The notes under the pieces are model-generated. The model saw nothing but the letters and a program-made list of their open reading frames with translations, made no database searches and was not told the origin of the DNA. This document shows, one piece after another, positions 10,796 through 23,326 of a stretch of DNA of 64,000 bases; position 1 is the stretch's first letter; each line of letters starts with the position of its first letter. This DNA is from Hordeum vulgare subsp. vulgare (Eukaryota > Streptophyta > Magnoliopsida > Poales > Poaceae): assembly GCF_904849725.1 (NCBI RefSeq), contig NC_058523.1, positions 338,003,948 to 338,067,947 of the forward strand, in the 5' to 3' direction. The translations under genes were made by a program, and so were the position numbers.

Positions 10796-12999
10796 GCAAG
10801 CGTCTAAGCGACTTCCAACAAGTTTGCGATCTTCATTCTTCATCATGTCTTATGGCTGCAATTCGTTCGTGGGCCGCGAGATCTGTTTCGGCGCGCTTGT
10901 CTTCATTGCCAATGATTCGGCATGGCTTCAGGAGGCGCCTCTTGACATCAAGGCACTTCCGATCCGCGGGGCGACACAATTCCGTGCAAGATCCTTCAGC
11001 AACTGTCGACTCCGATGTTGACCATTTGCTCCGCTGCTCGTCGTCACAAGCGATCCGGTCGATCATGACTTCAGTGATGGGTGGAACACGCAATGGCTCG
11101 CCAGGCGTCACCTCCGTCATCTCTGTAGATTGCTGCCATCGAGCCTGAGGAACCTCTTTGGGGCGCGATCCACTCGACGTCAGATCAGTCTGATGTTTGT
11201 TCCGAGTGTGAGAGCTGTAATCCTGCGATGGAGGTCTTCATGGCGGGTTCTATGGAGAGCCCGGCTGGGTTTGGTCGTGGCGAACGCGAAGCTGGGGAAC
11301 CGTCGAGTGGCCACGCCCGCCGCCGTCCTCCGGCTTCCAGTCGACATGAACGACAACTCTTTTCGAGTGGACCGCAGAACAACATTGAGGTATTTCGTAC
11401 TCCGGGACTAAATGTTGCAGCCGCCGCTAAGATATCAGATTCTCAGCCATCAGACTCAGAGGTTGGTAGAGGCTTAGAGAAGATTCGTACTATGCTTCAA
11501 GCAGCGCAGCAACAAAACTCAGTTGTGTCACAGTCGCTCAATAGGTTTCACAGTAATTCACCCAGAGTAGATATAGTTCATTCAGTTTTCACTCCAAGGT
11601 CACCTCAGCATCACAGAGATGGGGGTTAACAAGAGAATCAACACAGAGATTAGGAGCGGAATCAGTTCTCTCCCCGGTACCACCATGATGACCGTCGTCG
11701 GGTGCATTCTCCCCCGAGCAGTGCTACATATGTGTCCTGACACTACAACGACATGCGCCGGTTCGGTGATGAGAGGAATTCCGGATTTGATGCGAGAAAT
11801 GTACTCGCGTAGCGGAGGATTGACAGGGGCAGAGCTCACACAGATGGTTTTGGCAAAGATCGTCTGAGTGGGAGCGGCACTGCATTTTCTGGCCCCGAGT
11901 GCTTCAGTAGAGCAATCCGTTCGGCTGATATTCCACCCAACTTTAGGTTGACGGATGGAATAGGCAAGTTCACAGGAGAATCTATGCCTGAAACATGGCT
12001 TGATGACTACCGAGTGGCAGTGCAGATTGGTGGAGGCAACGATAGCGTCACCATGAAGCATTTTCCTCTGATGTTGGATGGTTCGGACAGCGCGTGGCTG
12101 AATCAGTTGGCTCCTTCTAGCATCTATTGCTGGGTGGATCTCGGCCGAGTGTTCATCAAAACATCCGAACGCACGTGCAAGCGTCCCGCTGGTTTGCCCG
12201 AGTTGCACCTTTGCGTGCAGAAGTTGAATGAATCTTTGCGAGATTATATCCCGCGGTGAACCACCCTTCATCACACGATGGAGAACGTCTCTCAGCACCA
12301 TGCAGTGTGTGCCTTCAAAGCTGATGTCTGGTACAAAGATTTGTATTATAAGTTCGGTCGTACAAGTGACATGTCCATGAGCAAGATGATGGAGATTGAT
12401 GCCCGATGCGCCAATGGAGAAGAACAAGACTGCATCCGCAGCGGTAAAGGAAAAGCAGTCGACAACGATGCTCGCGGCAATTCCAATCGGAAGTAGAAGC
12501 GCAAGCTGATGGTTCCACTATAGCAGAAGCAGTCGCCCTCGCGGCAAAAGGAAAATTCAAGGGAAAACCCAAAGGGCAATTTTCCCTCAAGAAGTCTAAG
12601 GGTCAGTCAGATGTTTTGGATCAACCATATGTAATCCACACGAAGAAAGATGAAGATGGCAATCTGATATTTCCCAAGCACACCACTCGTCAGTGTAGGT
12701 TGTTGATCCAAAAGTTTAAAGAAGATCAATCGAGTGGAAAGGATCGTGAAAAGGAGAATGACAAAGAGAAAGATGATTTCCCAGAATTTCAAGCAACCCT
12801 GATGATTTTTGTTGACATGGAGAGCAGAAGTCGATTAAAAGTCATTAACACAGAGATCAACATGGATGTGCCCACCACCACCACATACCTCAAGTGCTCG
12901 TAGACCCCCATAATGTTTGATCAGTTCGATCACCCTGTTCATGTCGCTACTCCCGGTCAACAAACTCTGGTGGTTGATCCAGTTATTGAAGATGTTCGG
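10796..12999 (+). pseudogene. G1 gag, broken, cut by element A
   Basis: The N-terminal third (10845-11600) is poorly conserved and switches frame. From 11228 the same frame runs, with several stops, to about 12540: PECFSRAIRSADIPPNFRLT, GKFTGESMPETWLDDYRVAV, ASSIYCWVDL-type segment near 12120, then MENVSQHHAVCAFKADVWYK and MMEIDARCANGEE. This is the Retrotrans_gag capsid fold region with the WLDDY and HFPLMLDGSDSAWL blocks. After a frameshift near 12540 the linker continues (PYVIHTKKDEDGNLIFPKHT, TTRQCRLLIQKFKEDQ). The last codons, D-V-R, are followed directly by element A. Stops include 12257-12259 and 12494-12496. Confidence 0.85.
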
Positions 13000-14507
13000 T
13001 GCTACCTCTTGAGCTTGTGTTGGTTTTTCCCTTGAAGAGGAAAGGGTGATGCAAGAAAGTAGCGATAAATATTTCCCTCAGTTTGAGAACCAAGGTATCA
13101 ATCCAGTAGGAGTATCAAGATGAGGCACCAATGTACCTGCGCAAAAACAAACAAACTTGCACCCAACGCTATAAAGGGGTTGTCAATCCCTTCACGATTA
13201 TTTGCAAGGTGAGATCTGAAGGTGAAAAGTGCAACAGAGTAATTTTGTAGATCTGAATGTAGGGTGTGAAGTAGACCCGGGGGCCATAGTGTTCACTAGA
13301 GGCTTCTCTCATGATAGCAAGTATTACGGTGGGTGAACAAATTACTATCGAGCAATTGATAGAATCGCGCAAAGTCATGAAGATATCTAAGGCAATGATC
13401 ATACATATAGGCATCACGTCCGAGACAAGTAGACCGATACTTTTTGCATCTACTACTATTACTCTACACATCGACCGCTATCCAGCATGCATCTAGTGTA
13501 TTGAGTTCATAACAAACAGAGTAACCCCTTAAGCAAGATAACATGATGTAGAGGGATGAATTCATGCAATATGATATAAACCTAATCTTTTTACCCTTGA
13601 TGGCAACAACACGATGCGTGCCTCGCTACCCCTTCTGTCACTAGGTGAGGACACCGCACGGTATGAACCCAAAACAAAGCACTTCTCCCATTGCAAGAAT
13701 TATAGATCAAGTTTGCCAAACGAAACCCATAACTCGAAGACAATTAAAAGGATATGAAATCATGCATATAAGAGATCACAGGAGACTCAAATAATATTCA
13801 AAGATAATCTGATCATAAATCCACAATTCATCGGATCTCGACAAACACACCGCAAAAGAAAGTTACATCGGATAGTCTCCATGAAGATCATGGAGAACTT
13901 TGTATTGAAGATCCAAGAGAGAGAAGAAGCCATCTAGCTACTAGCTATGGACCCGAAGGACTATGGTGAACTACTCACGCATCATCGGAGAGGCAATGGT
14001 GTTGATGAAGAAGCCCGCCGTGTCCGAATCCCCCTCCGGCAGGGCACCAGAATGGTCCCCAGATGGGATCTTGCAGAGACAGAAACTTGCGGCGGCGGAA
14101 AAGTATTTCCGTGGCTCTCTTCTTTGGTTTCAGGATTTTAGAGAATTTATAGGCAAAAGAGGTAGGGAAAAGGAGCCACCTGGGGCCTAGAAGCCTGCCA
14201 TGAGCCCCCCAAGGTCGCGGCTATGGGGCTTGTGATCTCCCCCGAGGTCTCCTGCCTTGGTTCTCAAGTCCCCTGCGTATCTTCTATTATGGAAAAAAAT
14301 CATCCTTCAGGTTTTATTCCGTTTGGACTCCGTTTAATATTCTTCTCTGAAAAAGGTCAAAAACACGGAAAAACAGAATCTGGCACTTGGCACTTAGTTA
14401 ATAGGTTAGTCCAAAAAATAGCATAATCATGCATATAAAACATCCAAAGTTGACATGATAATAGCATGGAACCATCAAAAAATTATAGATACGTTGGAGA
14501 CGTATCA
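13000..14507 (-). repeat. 3' LTR of element A
   Basis: Minus-strand LTR, starting at 14507 and ending at 13000 with GGTAGCA. Its opposite number is at 18193-19698. The recurrent short ORFs in this LTR are antisense or shadow readings. Confidence 0.92.
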
Positions 14508-17343
14508 AGAATCCCCAATCTTAACTCCTGCTCGTCCTTGAGTAGGGAAGTGATAAAGACCGAATTTTTGATGTGGAATGCTACCTATCATATTTGTTCT
14601 TTGTAACTTCTTTCTTGTGGCATGAATGTTCAGATCCGTAAGATTCAAAACAATAGTTTACTAGTGACATGAAACACTAATAAATCAACCATAATAGCAA
14701 AGTAATCAAGAACTTTTGAAATAACAAGGACAAAGAAAGTTATCCCTACAAAATCATATAGTCTGGCTATGCTCCATCATCCCCACACAACGAATTTAAA
14801 TCGTGCACAACCCCGGTATTGTCCAAGTGATTGTTTTCGCACTCTTACTTTCTCAAACTTTTTCAACTCTCACGCAATACATGAGCATGAGCCATGGATA
14901 TAGCACTATAGGTGGAATATAGTGTGATGGAGGTTATGAGGCAAAAAAGATGAGATGGTCACATTGACTCAGCATATCAATGGGCTATGGATATGCCCAT
15001 CAATAGATATCAATGTGAATGAGTAGGGATTGCCATGCAACGGATGCACTAGAGCTGTAAGTGTGTGAAAGCTCAAAAACAAAACTAGTGGGTGTGCACC
15101 CGACTTGCTTGCTCATGAAGACCTAGGGCAATTTTGAGGAAGCCCATCATTGGAATATACAAGCCAAGTTATATAATGAAAATTCCCACTAGTATATGAA
15201 GTGACAAAACAAGAGACTCTCTATCATGAAGAACGTGGTGCTATTTTGAAGCACAAGTGTGGAAAAAGATAGTAGCATTGTCCCTTCTCTCTTTTTCTCT
15301 CATTTTTTTTGTGTGGGCTCTTTGGCCTCTTTTTTTCATTTTTTTGATGGGCATCTTTGGCCTCTTTTTTTTATTTCCTCAAATGGGACAATGCTCTAAT
15401 AATGATGATCATCACACTTTTATTTACTTACAACTTAATACTTAGAACAATAATGACTTTATAGGAAATGCCTCCGGCAGTGTACCGGGATGTGCAACGA
15501 TCTAGCTTAGCGTATGACGCTGAAACATCTCGCTAGCTATCTTACGATCATGCAATGGCAATATGGAAGTGACGGCACATGTCATGAGACGGAACGGTCG
15601 GAGTTGCATGGCAATATATCTCGGAATGGCTATGAAAATGCCATAATAGGTAGGTATGGTGGCTGTTTTCGAGGAAGGTATATGGTGGGTTTCTGCACCG
15701 GCGAAAGTTACATGGTACTAGAGAGGCTAGCAATGCTGAAAGGGTGAGAGTGCGTATAATCGGTGGACTCACACTAGTCATGAAGAACTCATATACTTAT
15801 TGCAAAAGTTCTATTAGTAATCGAAACAAAGTGCTAAACGCATACTCCTAGGGGCAGGGTTGGTAGGTGTTAACCATCGCGCGATCCCGACCGCCACACA
15901 AAAGATGACAATCAATAAATAAATTATGCTCCGACTTCCTAACATAGCGGTTCACCATACGTGCATGCTACGGGAATCACTAACTTCAACACAAGTATTT
16001 CTAGATTCGCAGGACCCTACTAACATAACTCTAATATCACCATAACCGTATCTCAAACTAATTGTGATGAATCAAACTTCTCTTACCAATCAATGCACTT
16101 GAATATGGAAGTTTTTATTATATCCTCTTTGTATGCCTATCATATTTAGGACTAATTTAATAGCACACGCCAATTACCAAGTTATTTAGAGAGAGCACTC
16201 TCAAAAAGATATAAGTGAAGATCGAGTGTTTTTATTTCTTCAAAATTTGACACTGCTGTGCTCTAAAAATGTCTAAGTGAAGCACTAGAGCAAAGTTATC
16301 TAGCTCAAAAGATATAAGTGAAGCACATGCGAGCTAAATTGCCTAACTCAAAAGATATAAGTGAAGCTCATTGAGTATTCTAGCAAATTCACGATGAGTC
16401 CATGTCCCTCTCAAAAAGGTGTGCAGCAAGGATGATTGTGACAAAACAAAAAAGCAAAGACCCCTATAATACACGACGCTCCAAGCAAAACACATATCAT
16501 GTGGTGAATAAAAATATAGCTCCAAGTGACGTTACCGATGGGTTGAAGACGAAAGAGGGGATGCCTTCTCGGGGTATCCCCAAGCTTAGGCTTTTTGGTG
16601 TCCTTGAATTTAGCTTGAGATGTATTGGGCATCCCCAAGATTAATCTCTTTCCACTCTTTTTTCCATTGTCCATAAGAGCATCACCCAAAACTTGAAAAC
16701 TTCACAACACAAAACTTAAACAGAAACTTGTGATATCATTAGCATAAGAAAACAAACCACCAACTCTTTAGGTACTGTAGTAAACTAGATTTCTACTTAT
16801 ATTGATGTTATATTACTGCATTCTCACTTTTCCATGGCTAGTACCCCACGATACTAACCATAGTTTCATCAAAATAAGAAATCAACACAACAAAAACAGA
16901 ATCTGTCAAAAACAGACTAGTGTGTAGCAATCTGTATACTTCGTATACCTATGGTATCCCAAAAACTCTGAACAATTATTAAAATTAGGGCAATTTGCAT
17001 ATCAACCAGCAGCAAAAAGAATCAACTCAAAATCTCTTTCTGGATAGAAATTAAAAACACTTTTGTGAGCACAAAGTTTCTGTCTTTTTCAGCATGATTA
17101 AACAACTATCACCAAAACTAATCATAAAGGTTCTACTTGGCACAAACACTAATTAAAACATAAAAAACACAATCATAATAGAATCATGATTGTGTGGACA
17201 CAACAAAACAGAAAGCAAAAAGCAAAAATAAATTTATTCATTGGGTTGCCTCCCAACAAGCGCTTTTTTAAAGCCTTTTAGCTAGGCATTGATAATTCAA
17301 TGATGCTCACAGAAAAGACAAGAATTGAAGCACAACGAGAGCA
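14508..17343 (-). other. 3' noncoding region and polypurine tract of element A
   Basis: The PPT reads AAGATTGGGGATTC on the minus strand directly before the 3' LTR (14508-14521). The rest is AT-rich and lacks coding signal. It is homologous to 23327-25889 in B and 36282-38974 in C. Near 17241-17266 all three share a conserved stretch containing TTGGGAGGCAACCCAA (minus strand), which can pair TTGGG with CCCAA and marks the end of the coding part. A T-rich stretch at 15295-15375 carries short repeats with GGCCTCTTT. Confidence 0.75.
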
Positions 17344-17937
17344 TCATAAAGCATGTGAAAAATCACATCTAAGTCTGACATACTTCCTATGCATAGGAAT
17401 TTTGTGAGCAAACAATTTATGGGAGCAAGAATTAACTAGCATACGAAGGCAAAACAAGCATAACTTCAAAACGTTGAACACATAGAGAGGAAGCTTGATA
17501 TTATTGCAATATGTAAAAGCATATGTTCCCCTCTCATAGTAATTTTCAGTAACATCATGAAGGAATCTTACAATATAACTATCACACAAAGCATTCTTTT
17601 CTTGATCAATTATAGCATAAGGGTCATCACCAAAACTTGGGAAACAAAACATATCATCTTCATCAAGCATAGCATCCCCAAGCTTGTGGTTTTGTATATC
17701 ATTAGCATCATAGATATTCAGAGAATTCATACTAAAAACATGGCAATCATGTTTTTCACTCAAGCAGATATCATGAACCACTTTATAATTTTCTTCTTTC
17801 AACACTTCATCAAAATTTCCAGATTCATGATTTTCAAACAAAACTCCATAGAGATAGTCAAGTGCACTCAACTCACTAGCAAATTGTTCATCATAATTTG
17901 GTCTTTTGAAAAGATTAGCAAGTGAATGAGGATCCAT
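17344..17937 (-). CDS. Uncharacterised 197-aa ORF inside element A
   Basis: An unbroken ORF starting MDPHSLANLFKRPNYDEQFA. It sits where B and C have gag, at about 255 bp from the 5' LTR. Residues 1-100 are acidic (several Asp/Glu runs, for example GDAMLDEDDMFCFPSFGDDP), residues 100-125 hold EKNALCDSYIVRFLHDVTEN, and residues 145-197 are hydrophobic and Cys-rich, ending in a basic MHRKYVRLRCDF tail. There is no zinc knuckle, protease or RT motif. Similar ORFs occur in grass repeats, as far as I recall, without assigned function. It could be a captured host fragment or a highly diverged element protein. It is the only sizeable ORF in the five A-E copies with no break. Confidence 0.6.
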   Translation of the reverse strand: MDPHSLANLFKRPNYDEQFASELSALDYLYGVLFENHESGNFDEVLKEENYKVVHDICLSEKHDCHVFSMNSLNIYDANDIQNHKLGDAMLDEDDMFCFPSFGDDPYAIIDQEKNALCDSYIVRFLHDVTENYYERGTYAFTYCNNIKLPLYVFNVLKLCLFCLRMLVNSCSHKLFAHKIPMHRKYVRLRCDFSHAL

Positions 17938-18163
17938 ATCAATAGATTTTTAGCAAGCGAAGATGCAAGCAAATAGAAGGCACATGGCAACACAAGCAAA
18001 CAAAAAGCAAGCAAAAGAAAGGGCGAACGAAAAAGGCAAATATTTTTGTAAATTTTGTTTTTTTAGAAGTGGGGGAGAAGAAAACGAGAGGAAAAAGAAA
18101 AATAATGTAAATGCAAGAGATGAGTTTGCGATAGTTACTTGGATATGCTTCACTTTGAATACT

Positions 18164-18180
18164 CCCCGGCAACGGCACCA
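18164..18180 (-). promoter_or_regulatory. Primer binding site of element A
   Basis: On the minus strand TGGTGCCGTTGCCGGGG, 12 bases inside the 5' LTR end. It differs at one base from the tRNA-Asp complement TGGCGCCGTTGCCGGGG, the primer usual for Athila-type elements. Confidence 0.85.
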
Positions 18181-18192
18181 GAAATCCTTCTT

Positions 18193-19698
18193 GCTACCTC
18201 TTGAGCTTGCGTTGGTTTTTCCATTGAAGAGGAAAGGGTGATGCAACAAAGTAGCGATAAGTATTTCCCTTAGTTTGAGAACCAAGGTATCAATCCAGTA
18301 GGAGTATCAAGATGGGCACTAATGTACCTGCGCAAAAACAAACAAACTTGCACCCAACGCTATAAAGGGGTTGTCAATCCCTTCACGATTATTTGCAAGG
18401 TGATATCTGAAGGTGAAAAGTGCAACAAAGTAATTTTGTAGATCTGAATATAGGATGTGAAGTAGACCCGGGGGCCATAGTGTTCACTAGAGGTTTCTCT
18501 CATGATAGCAAGTATTGCGGTGGGTGAACAAATTACTGTCGAGCAATTGATAGAATCGCGCAAAGTCATGACGATATCTAAGGCAATGATCATACATATA
18601 AGCATCATGTCTGAGACAAGTAGACCGATACTTTCTGCATCTACTACTATTACTCCAAACATCGATCACTATCCAGCATGCATCTAGTGTATTGAGTTCA
18701 TAACAAACAGAGTAACGCCTTAAGCAAGATGACATGATGTAGAGGGATGAATTCATGCAATATGATATAAACCCCATCTTTTTACCCTTGATGGCAACAA
18801 CACGATGCGTGCCTTGCTACCCCTTCTGTCACTAGGTGAGGACACCGCACGGTATGAACCCAAAACCAAGCACTACTCCCATTGCAAGAATTATAGATCA
18901 AGTTGGCCAAACAAAACCCATAACTCGAAGAGAATTAAAAGGATACGAAATCATGCATATAAGAGATCGAAGGAGACTCAAATAATATTCATAGATAATC
19001 TGATCATAAATCCACAATTCATCGGATCTCGACAAACACACTGCAAAAGAAAGTTACATCGGATAGATCTCCATGAATATCATGGAGAACTTTGTATTGA
19101 AGATCCAAGAGAGAGAAGAAGCCATCTAGCTACTAGCTATGAACCCGAAGGTCTATGGTGAACTACTCACGCATCATCGGAGAGGCAATGGTGTTGATGA
19201 AGAAGCCCTCCGTGTCCGAATCCCCCTCCGGCAGGGCACCAGAATGTTCCCAGATGGGATCTTGCAGAGACAGAAGCTTGCGGTGGCGGAAAAGTATTTT
19301 CGTGGCTCTCTTCTTTGGTTTCGGGATTTTAGAGAATTTATAGGCGAAAGAGGTAGTGCAAAGGAGCAACATGGGGGCCCACAAGCCTGCCAGGCGCCCC
19401 CAGGCCGCGGCTAGAGGGCTTGTGATCTCCCCCGAGATCTCCTGCCTTGGTTCTCAAGTCCCCTGCGTATCTTCTGTCATGGAAAAAAATCATCCTTCAG
19501 GTTTTATTCCGTTTGGACTCCGTTTAATATTCTTCTCTGAAAAAGGTCAAAAACATGGAAAAACAGAATCTAGCACTTGGCACTTAGTTAATAGGTTAGT
19601 CCAAAAAATATCATAATCATGCATATAAAAACATCGAAAGTTGACATGATAATAGCATGGAACCATCAAAAAATTATAGATACGTTGGAGACGTATCA
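18193..19698 (-). repeat. 5' LTR of element A
   Basis: Minus-strand LTR from 19698 (TGATACG start) to 18193 (GGTAGCA end), 1506 bp. A TATA-like GCCTATAAATTC lies near 19343-19332 on the minus strand. Confidence 0.92.
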
Positions 19699-20289
19699 TT
19701 TGGCTGCGCAAGGTTCTAATGGATGGAGGAAGCGGGTTGAATATTTCGTATGAAGAGACTCTTAAAGGGATGGGCATTCCGATGTCTTGACTCAATGAGA
19801 GAAATATGTTGTTCCATGGAGTCAATCCTGGAAAAAAGGCCAAATAACTCGGCCAGATTGCGTTGCACGTTGTTTTCGGTTCTGACAAAAACTTTCGTAA
19901 GGAGAAGTTAACATTCGAGGTGGTGGATTTCCAGAGTGCATATCATGCCATCCTTGGTGGTCCGGCTTATGCTCGTTTCATGGCCCGTCCATGTTACGTG
20001 TATCTCAAGATGAAGATGCTAGGGCCCAAGGGAGTCATCAGAGTCACATGAAATTGACAAAGAGCCGAAGAGTGCTTGCAACAAGGCTCTAAGATCGTTG
20101 ATCAACAGATGGATGTGGTTGAACTGGAGGAATATCGGAAGAATACTGACCCCATCGACCTGATGCGCTCCAAGAAGCCCGCTTCTGAGTCCGCTTTTCA
20201 GTCGGTGGGTGAAGTCAAACCAGTTAACATCCACCCGACAGATCCTAATGCTGCTCCGACCAACATCTAAACAACACTCGACAGCAAAT
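19699..20289 (+). pseudogene. G1 aspartic protease and linker
   Basis: Continues the gag reading after element A: LRKVLMDGGSGLN gives the D-G-G-S-G protease site, then FGSDKNFRKEKLTFEVVDFQ, AYHAILGGPAYARFMARPCY and YLKMKMLGPKGVIRVT. In-frame stops are visible inside it (for example after GMGIPMS, after GKKAK and after IRVT). The linker EECLQQGSKIVDQQMDVVEL and SESAFQSVGEVKPVNIHPTD leads into RT. All of this is typical for grass Tat elements. Confidence 0.87.
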
Positions 20290-21320
20290 AGGAAGCCGAG
20301 CTCATCCAGTTCCTCCGTGAGAACTAGGACATCTTTGCATGGAAGTATGCTGACATGCCTGGTGTACCTAGGGAACTGGCTAAGCATCGAATGAGGGTAG
20401 ATCCGAAGGTAAAGCCTGTTAAAGAGCATTTGCGTTGGTGTGCAGCAAAAAAGAGAAAAGCAATCGGCTAGGAGGTGGCGCGACTCTTGGAGGCGAAGTT
20501 CATACGCAAGGTCTACCACTCCGAGTGGCTTGCAAATGTCGTCATGGTCCTCAAGAAGGACAAGTCCCTTCGTATGTCTATCGATTTCAAGAACATCAAT
20601 AAGGTCTTCCCGAGAGATCACTTTCCGCTCCCCCGCATTCACCAAATTATCTATTCGACTACACGGTGTGAGCGTTTATCTTTTATTGATGCCTATTATG
20701 GCTACCATCAAATCCGTCTGTTTGGTCCAGATGAAATAAAAACGGCCTTCATCACCCCTTTCGGGTGTTCCTGTTATATCACCATGCCTTTTGGTTTGAA
20801 GAATGCTGGTGCCACTTTCATGCGTATGATCCAGAAATGCCTGCTTGATCAAATCAGTGAAAACATCGAAGCATACATGGATTATATTGTGGTCAAATCT
20901 CGCAAAGTTTCTGACTTGATGACTGACCTGGCAGAGGAATTCCCTAAGCTGAGGAAGTACGACATCAAACTGAATCCAGCTAAGTGCACTTTCAGAGTCC
21001 CTGGTGGCAAGTTAATCGGTTTCCTTGTTTCCGAACGTGGGATCGATGTCAACCCCGAGAAGATCGGCGCCATCGTCCGAATGCAAATCCCTGTGCGTGT
21101 GCACAATGTCCAGAGGCTCACAGGCTGTCTGGCGGTGTTGAGTAGGTTCATCTCTCGTCTCGGTGAGAAGTCATTGCCTTTATACCGACTCATGAAAATA
21201 TCTGATGTGTTCAAGTGGAATGACGAGGCAGAAGCAGCGTTTGTCGAGCTAAAAGCCCCGTTTTCCACCCAGCACATGCTTGCTGCTCCCAACAGCAAAG
21301 AAATCCTGCTCTTATACATA
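20290..21320 (+). pseudogene. G1 reverse transcriptase
   Basis: The longest open piece of G1 (an open frame runs 20475-21554). Blocks in order: DIFAWKYADMPGVPRELAKH, SEWLANVVMVLKKDKSLRMS, IDFKNINKVFPRDHFPLPRI, SFIDAYYGYHQIRL, MPFGLKNAGATFMRMIQ, and the catalytic site at 20874-20885 which reads YMDY instead of YMDD, so the second catalytic Asp is lost. It continues with LNPAKCTFRVPGGKLIGFLV and LTGCLAVLSRFISRLGEK. A TAG near 20470 separates it from the upstream linker. Even in the open frame the enzyme would be inactive. Confidence 0.9.
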
Positions 21321-21856
21321 GCAGCTACTACTCAAGTTGTCAGCACTGTTCAGACTGTCGAGCGAGAAGAGGAAGGCAAAGCTTATAAAGTCCAGCACCC
21401 AACCTATTACATTTCTGAAGTATTCGAAGCAAAGGTATCCTCATTAGCAGAAGCTCCTCCGTGGAAGATATTTATCAGCGAAGAAGGCCGCGTATTACTT
21501 TCAAGATCATTCTATATCACTCGTCAACGATGCTCCATTATCAGAGATTCTTAACAATCGTGGCGCATCGGGTCGTGTGGCTAAAAGGGCAATCGAGCTA
21601 TTATATCTTGACATCAAGTTCAAGGCAAAGAAAGCTATCAAGTCTCAAGCCCTTGCTGATTTCATGGCCGAGTGGGTGGAACAACAACAGCCAGCACACT
21701 GGACTATATTCTTCGATGGCTCTAAAATGTTGAATGGGTCCGGTGCTGGTGTGGCATTGGTGTCCCCAAAGGCCGACAAGCTCAACTATGTTCTCCAGAT
21801 TCATTTTGATTCCTCCAACAATGAGGCTTAATATGAAGCCCTCCTCTACGGGTTGC
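21321..21856 (+). pseudogene. G1 RNase H, first part, cut by element B
   Basis: After LLLYIAATTQVVSTVQTVER and YYISEVF the frame shifts near 21425, then AAYYFQDHSISLVNDAPLSE and KRAIELLYLDIKFKAKKAIK follow in other frames. The RNase H core begins with HWTIFFDGSKMLNGSGAGVA, the first catalytic Asp, then IHFDSSNNEA with a TAA at 21829-21831 in place of the following Glu codon. The last host codons before B read Y-E-A-L-L-Y-G-L. Confidence 0.87.
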
Positions 21857-23326
21857 TTCTACTTCTCAAACAACACCGCCAGAAATTGACACGTTGACGG
21901 AGACTTGCTTGCATTAGTTTTTCCCTTGAAGAGGAAAGGGTGTTGCAGCACAGGAGCAGTAAGTATTTCCCTTAGTTTGAGAACCATCGTATCAATCAAG
22001 TAGGATAATCTCGTCAAGTCCAGAGTATCTGCACAAACACAAAAGAGATTGCACCCAACGCTATAAAGGGGTTATCAATCCCTTCAAGATTGATAACAAA
22101 GTGAGATTTGAAGGCGGAAAGTGCAACGAAGTAAAAGAGTAAGGCTGAAAATATGGTTTGAAGTAGACCCGGAGGCCATACTGTTCACTAGAGGCTTCTC
22201 TCAAAATAGCAAATATTACGGTCGGTGAACAAATTACTATCGAGCAATTGATAGAATCGTGCAAAGTCATGACGATATATAAGGCAATGATCATACATAT
22301 AGGCATCACGTTCGAGACAAGTAGACCGATACTTTCTGCATCTACTACTATGACTCCACACATCGACCGCTATCCAGCATGCATCAAGTGTATTGAGTTC
22401 ATGACGAACAGAGTAACGCCTTAAGCAAGATGACATGATATAGAGGGATTAACACAAACCAATGATGAAAACCGCATCTTTTTACCCTTGATGGCAACAA
22501 CACGATGCGTGCCTCGCTACCCCTTCTGTCACTGGGTGAGGTCACCGCACGGTATGAACCCAAAACCAAACACTTCTCCCACTGCAAGAATCATAGATCA
22601 AGTTGGCCAAAGAAAACCCACAACTCGAAGAGAATTACAAGGATCATAAATGCACAATTCATCGGATCTCGACAAACACACCGCAAAAGAAGATTACATC
22701 AGATAGATCTCCATGAAGATCATGGAGAACTTTGTATTGAAGATCCAAGAGAGAGAAGAAGCCATCTAGCAACTAGCTATGGACCCGTAGGTCTACGGTG
22801 AACTACTCACGCATCATCAGAGAGGTCATGGTGTTGATGAAGAAGCCATCCGTATCCGAATCCCCCCTTCGACAGGGCACCAAAACGTGCCCTAGATGGG
22901 ATCTTGCGGAGACATAAGCTTGCGGCGGCGGAAAAGTACTTTCGATGATCTCTTGATTTTTTCTAGGATTTTAGGGAATATATAGGCGAAATACCTAGGG
23001 CAGGGGAGGCCCAGGGAGCCCACAAGCCTGGGAGGCACGGCCCCCCTGGCTGCGCCATGAGGGTTTGTGGGGTCCCTGGTGACCCTCTGCCTTGGTTCTC
23101 AAGTCTCCCGATCGTCTTCTGTTTCGGAACAAATCTTTCCGTAAGTTTTATTCCGTTTGGACTTCGTTCAAAATTCTCCTTTGAAAAGGGTCAAAAACAC
23201 GGGAAAAATAGGAACTGGCACTTGGCACTAAGTTAATAAGTTATAAAAGGCATACAAAACATCCAAAGTTTGACAAGAAAATAGCATTAAACCATCAAAA
23301 ATTATAGATACGTTGGAGACGTATCA
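21857..23326 (-). repeat. 3' LTR of element B
   Basis: Minus-strand LTR from 23326 (TGATACG) to 21857, 1470 bp. Compared with the 5' LTR it lacks a stretch of about 60 bp around 22645. Confidence 0.88.

Larger units (their letters stand above)
13000..19698 (-). mobile_element. Element A: Athila-type non-autonomous LTR element (6699 bp)
   Basis: Two LTRs of 1508 and 1506 bp in the same direction flank 3.7 kb. On the minus strand the LTR starts TGATACGTCTCCAACGTATC and ends GGTAGCA. The target duplication is TTCGG (12995-12999) against TTTGG (19699-19703), one mismatch. Joining the host across it restores ...D-V-R / L-R-K-V-L-M-D-G-G in frame, the gag-protease junction of G1. There is a PBS and a PPT but no gag, RT or integrase; only an unrelated 197-aa ORF. 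LTRs differ by roughly 4-5% over the 400 bp I compared by eye. Family name uncertain (Sabrina/WHAM/Wilma group). Confidence 0.92.

Noticed and set aside
11600..12427. 275-aa ORF on the minus strand
   Set aside because: Antisense to the recognisable gag of G1 (WLDDY and ANGEE blocks on the plus strand).
15257..15445. Hydrophobic 62-aa ORF, possible membrane peptide (similar at 24059)
   Set aside because: Produced by a T-rich stretch in the noncoding region of A and B; C has the region without the ORF.
20019..20645. 208-aa ORF on the minus strand
   Set aside because: Antisense to the G1 protease-RT linker and RT start.
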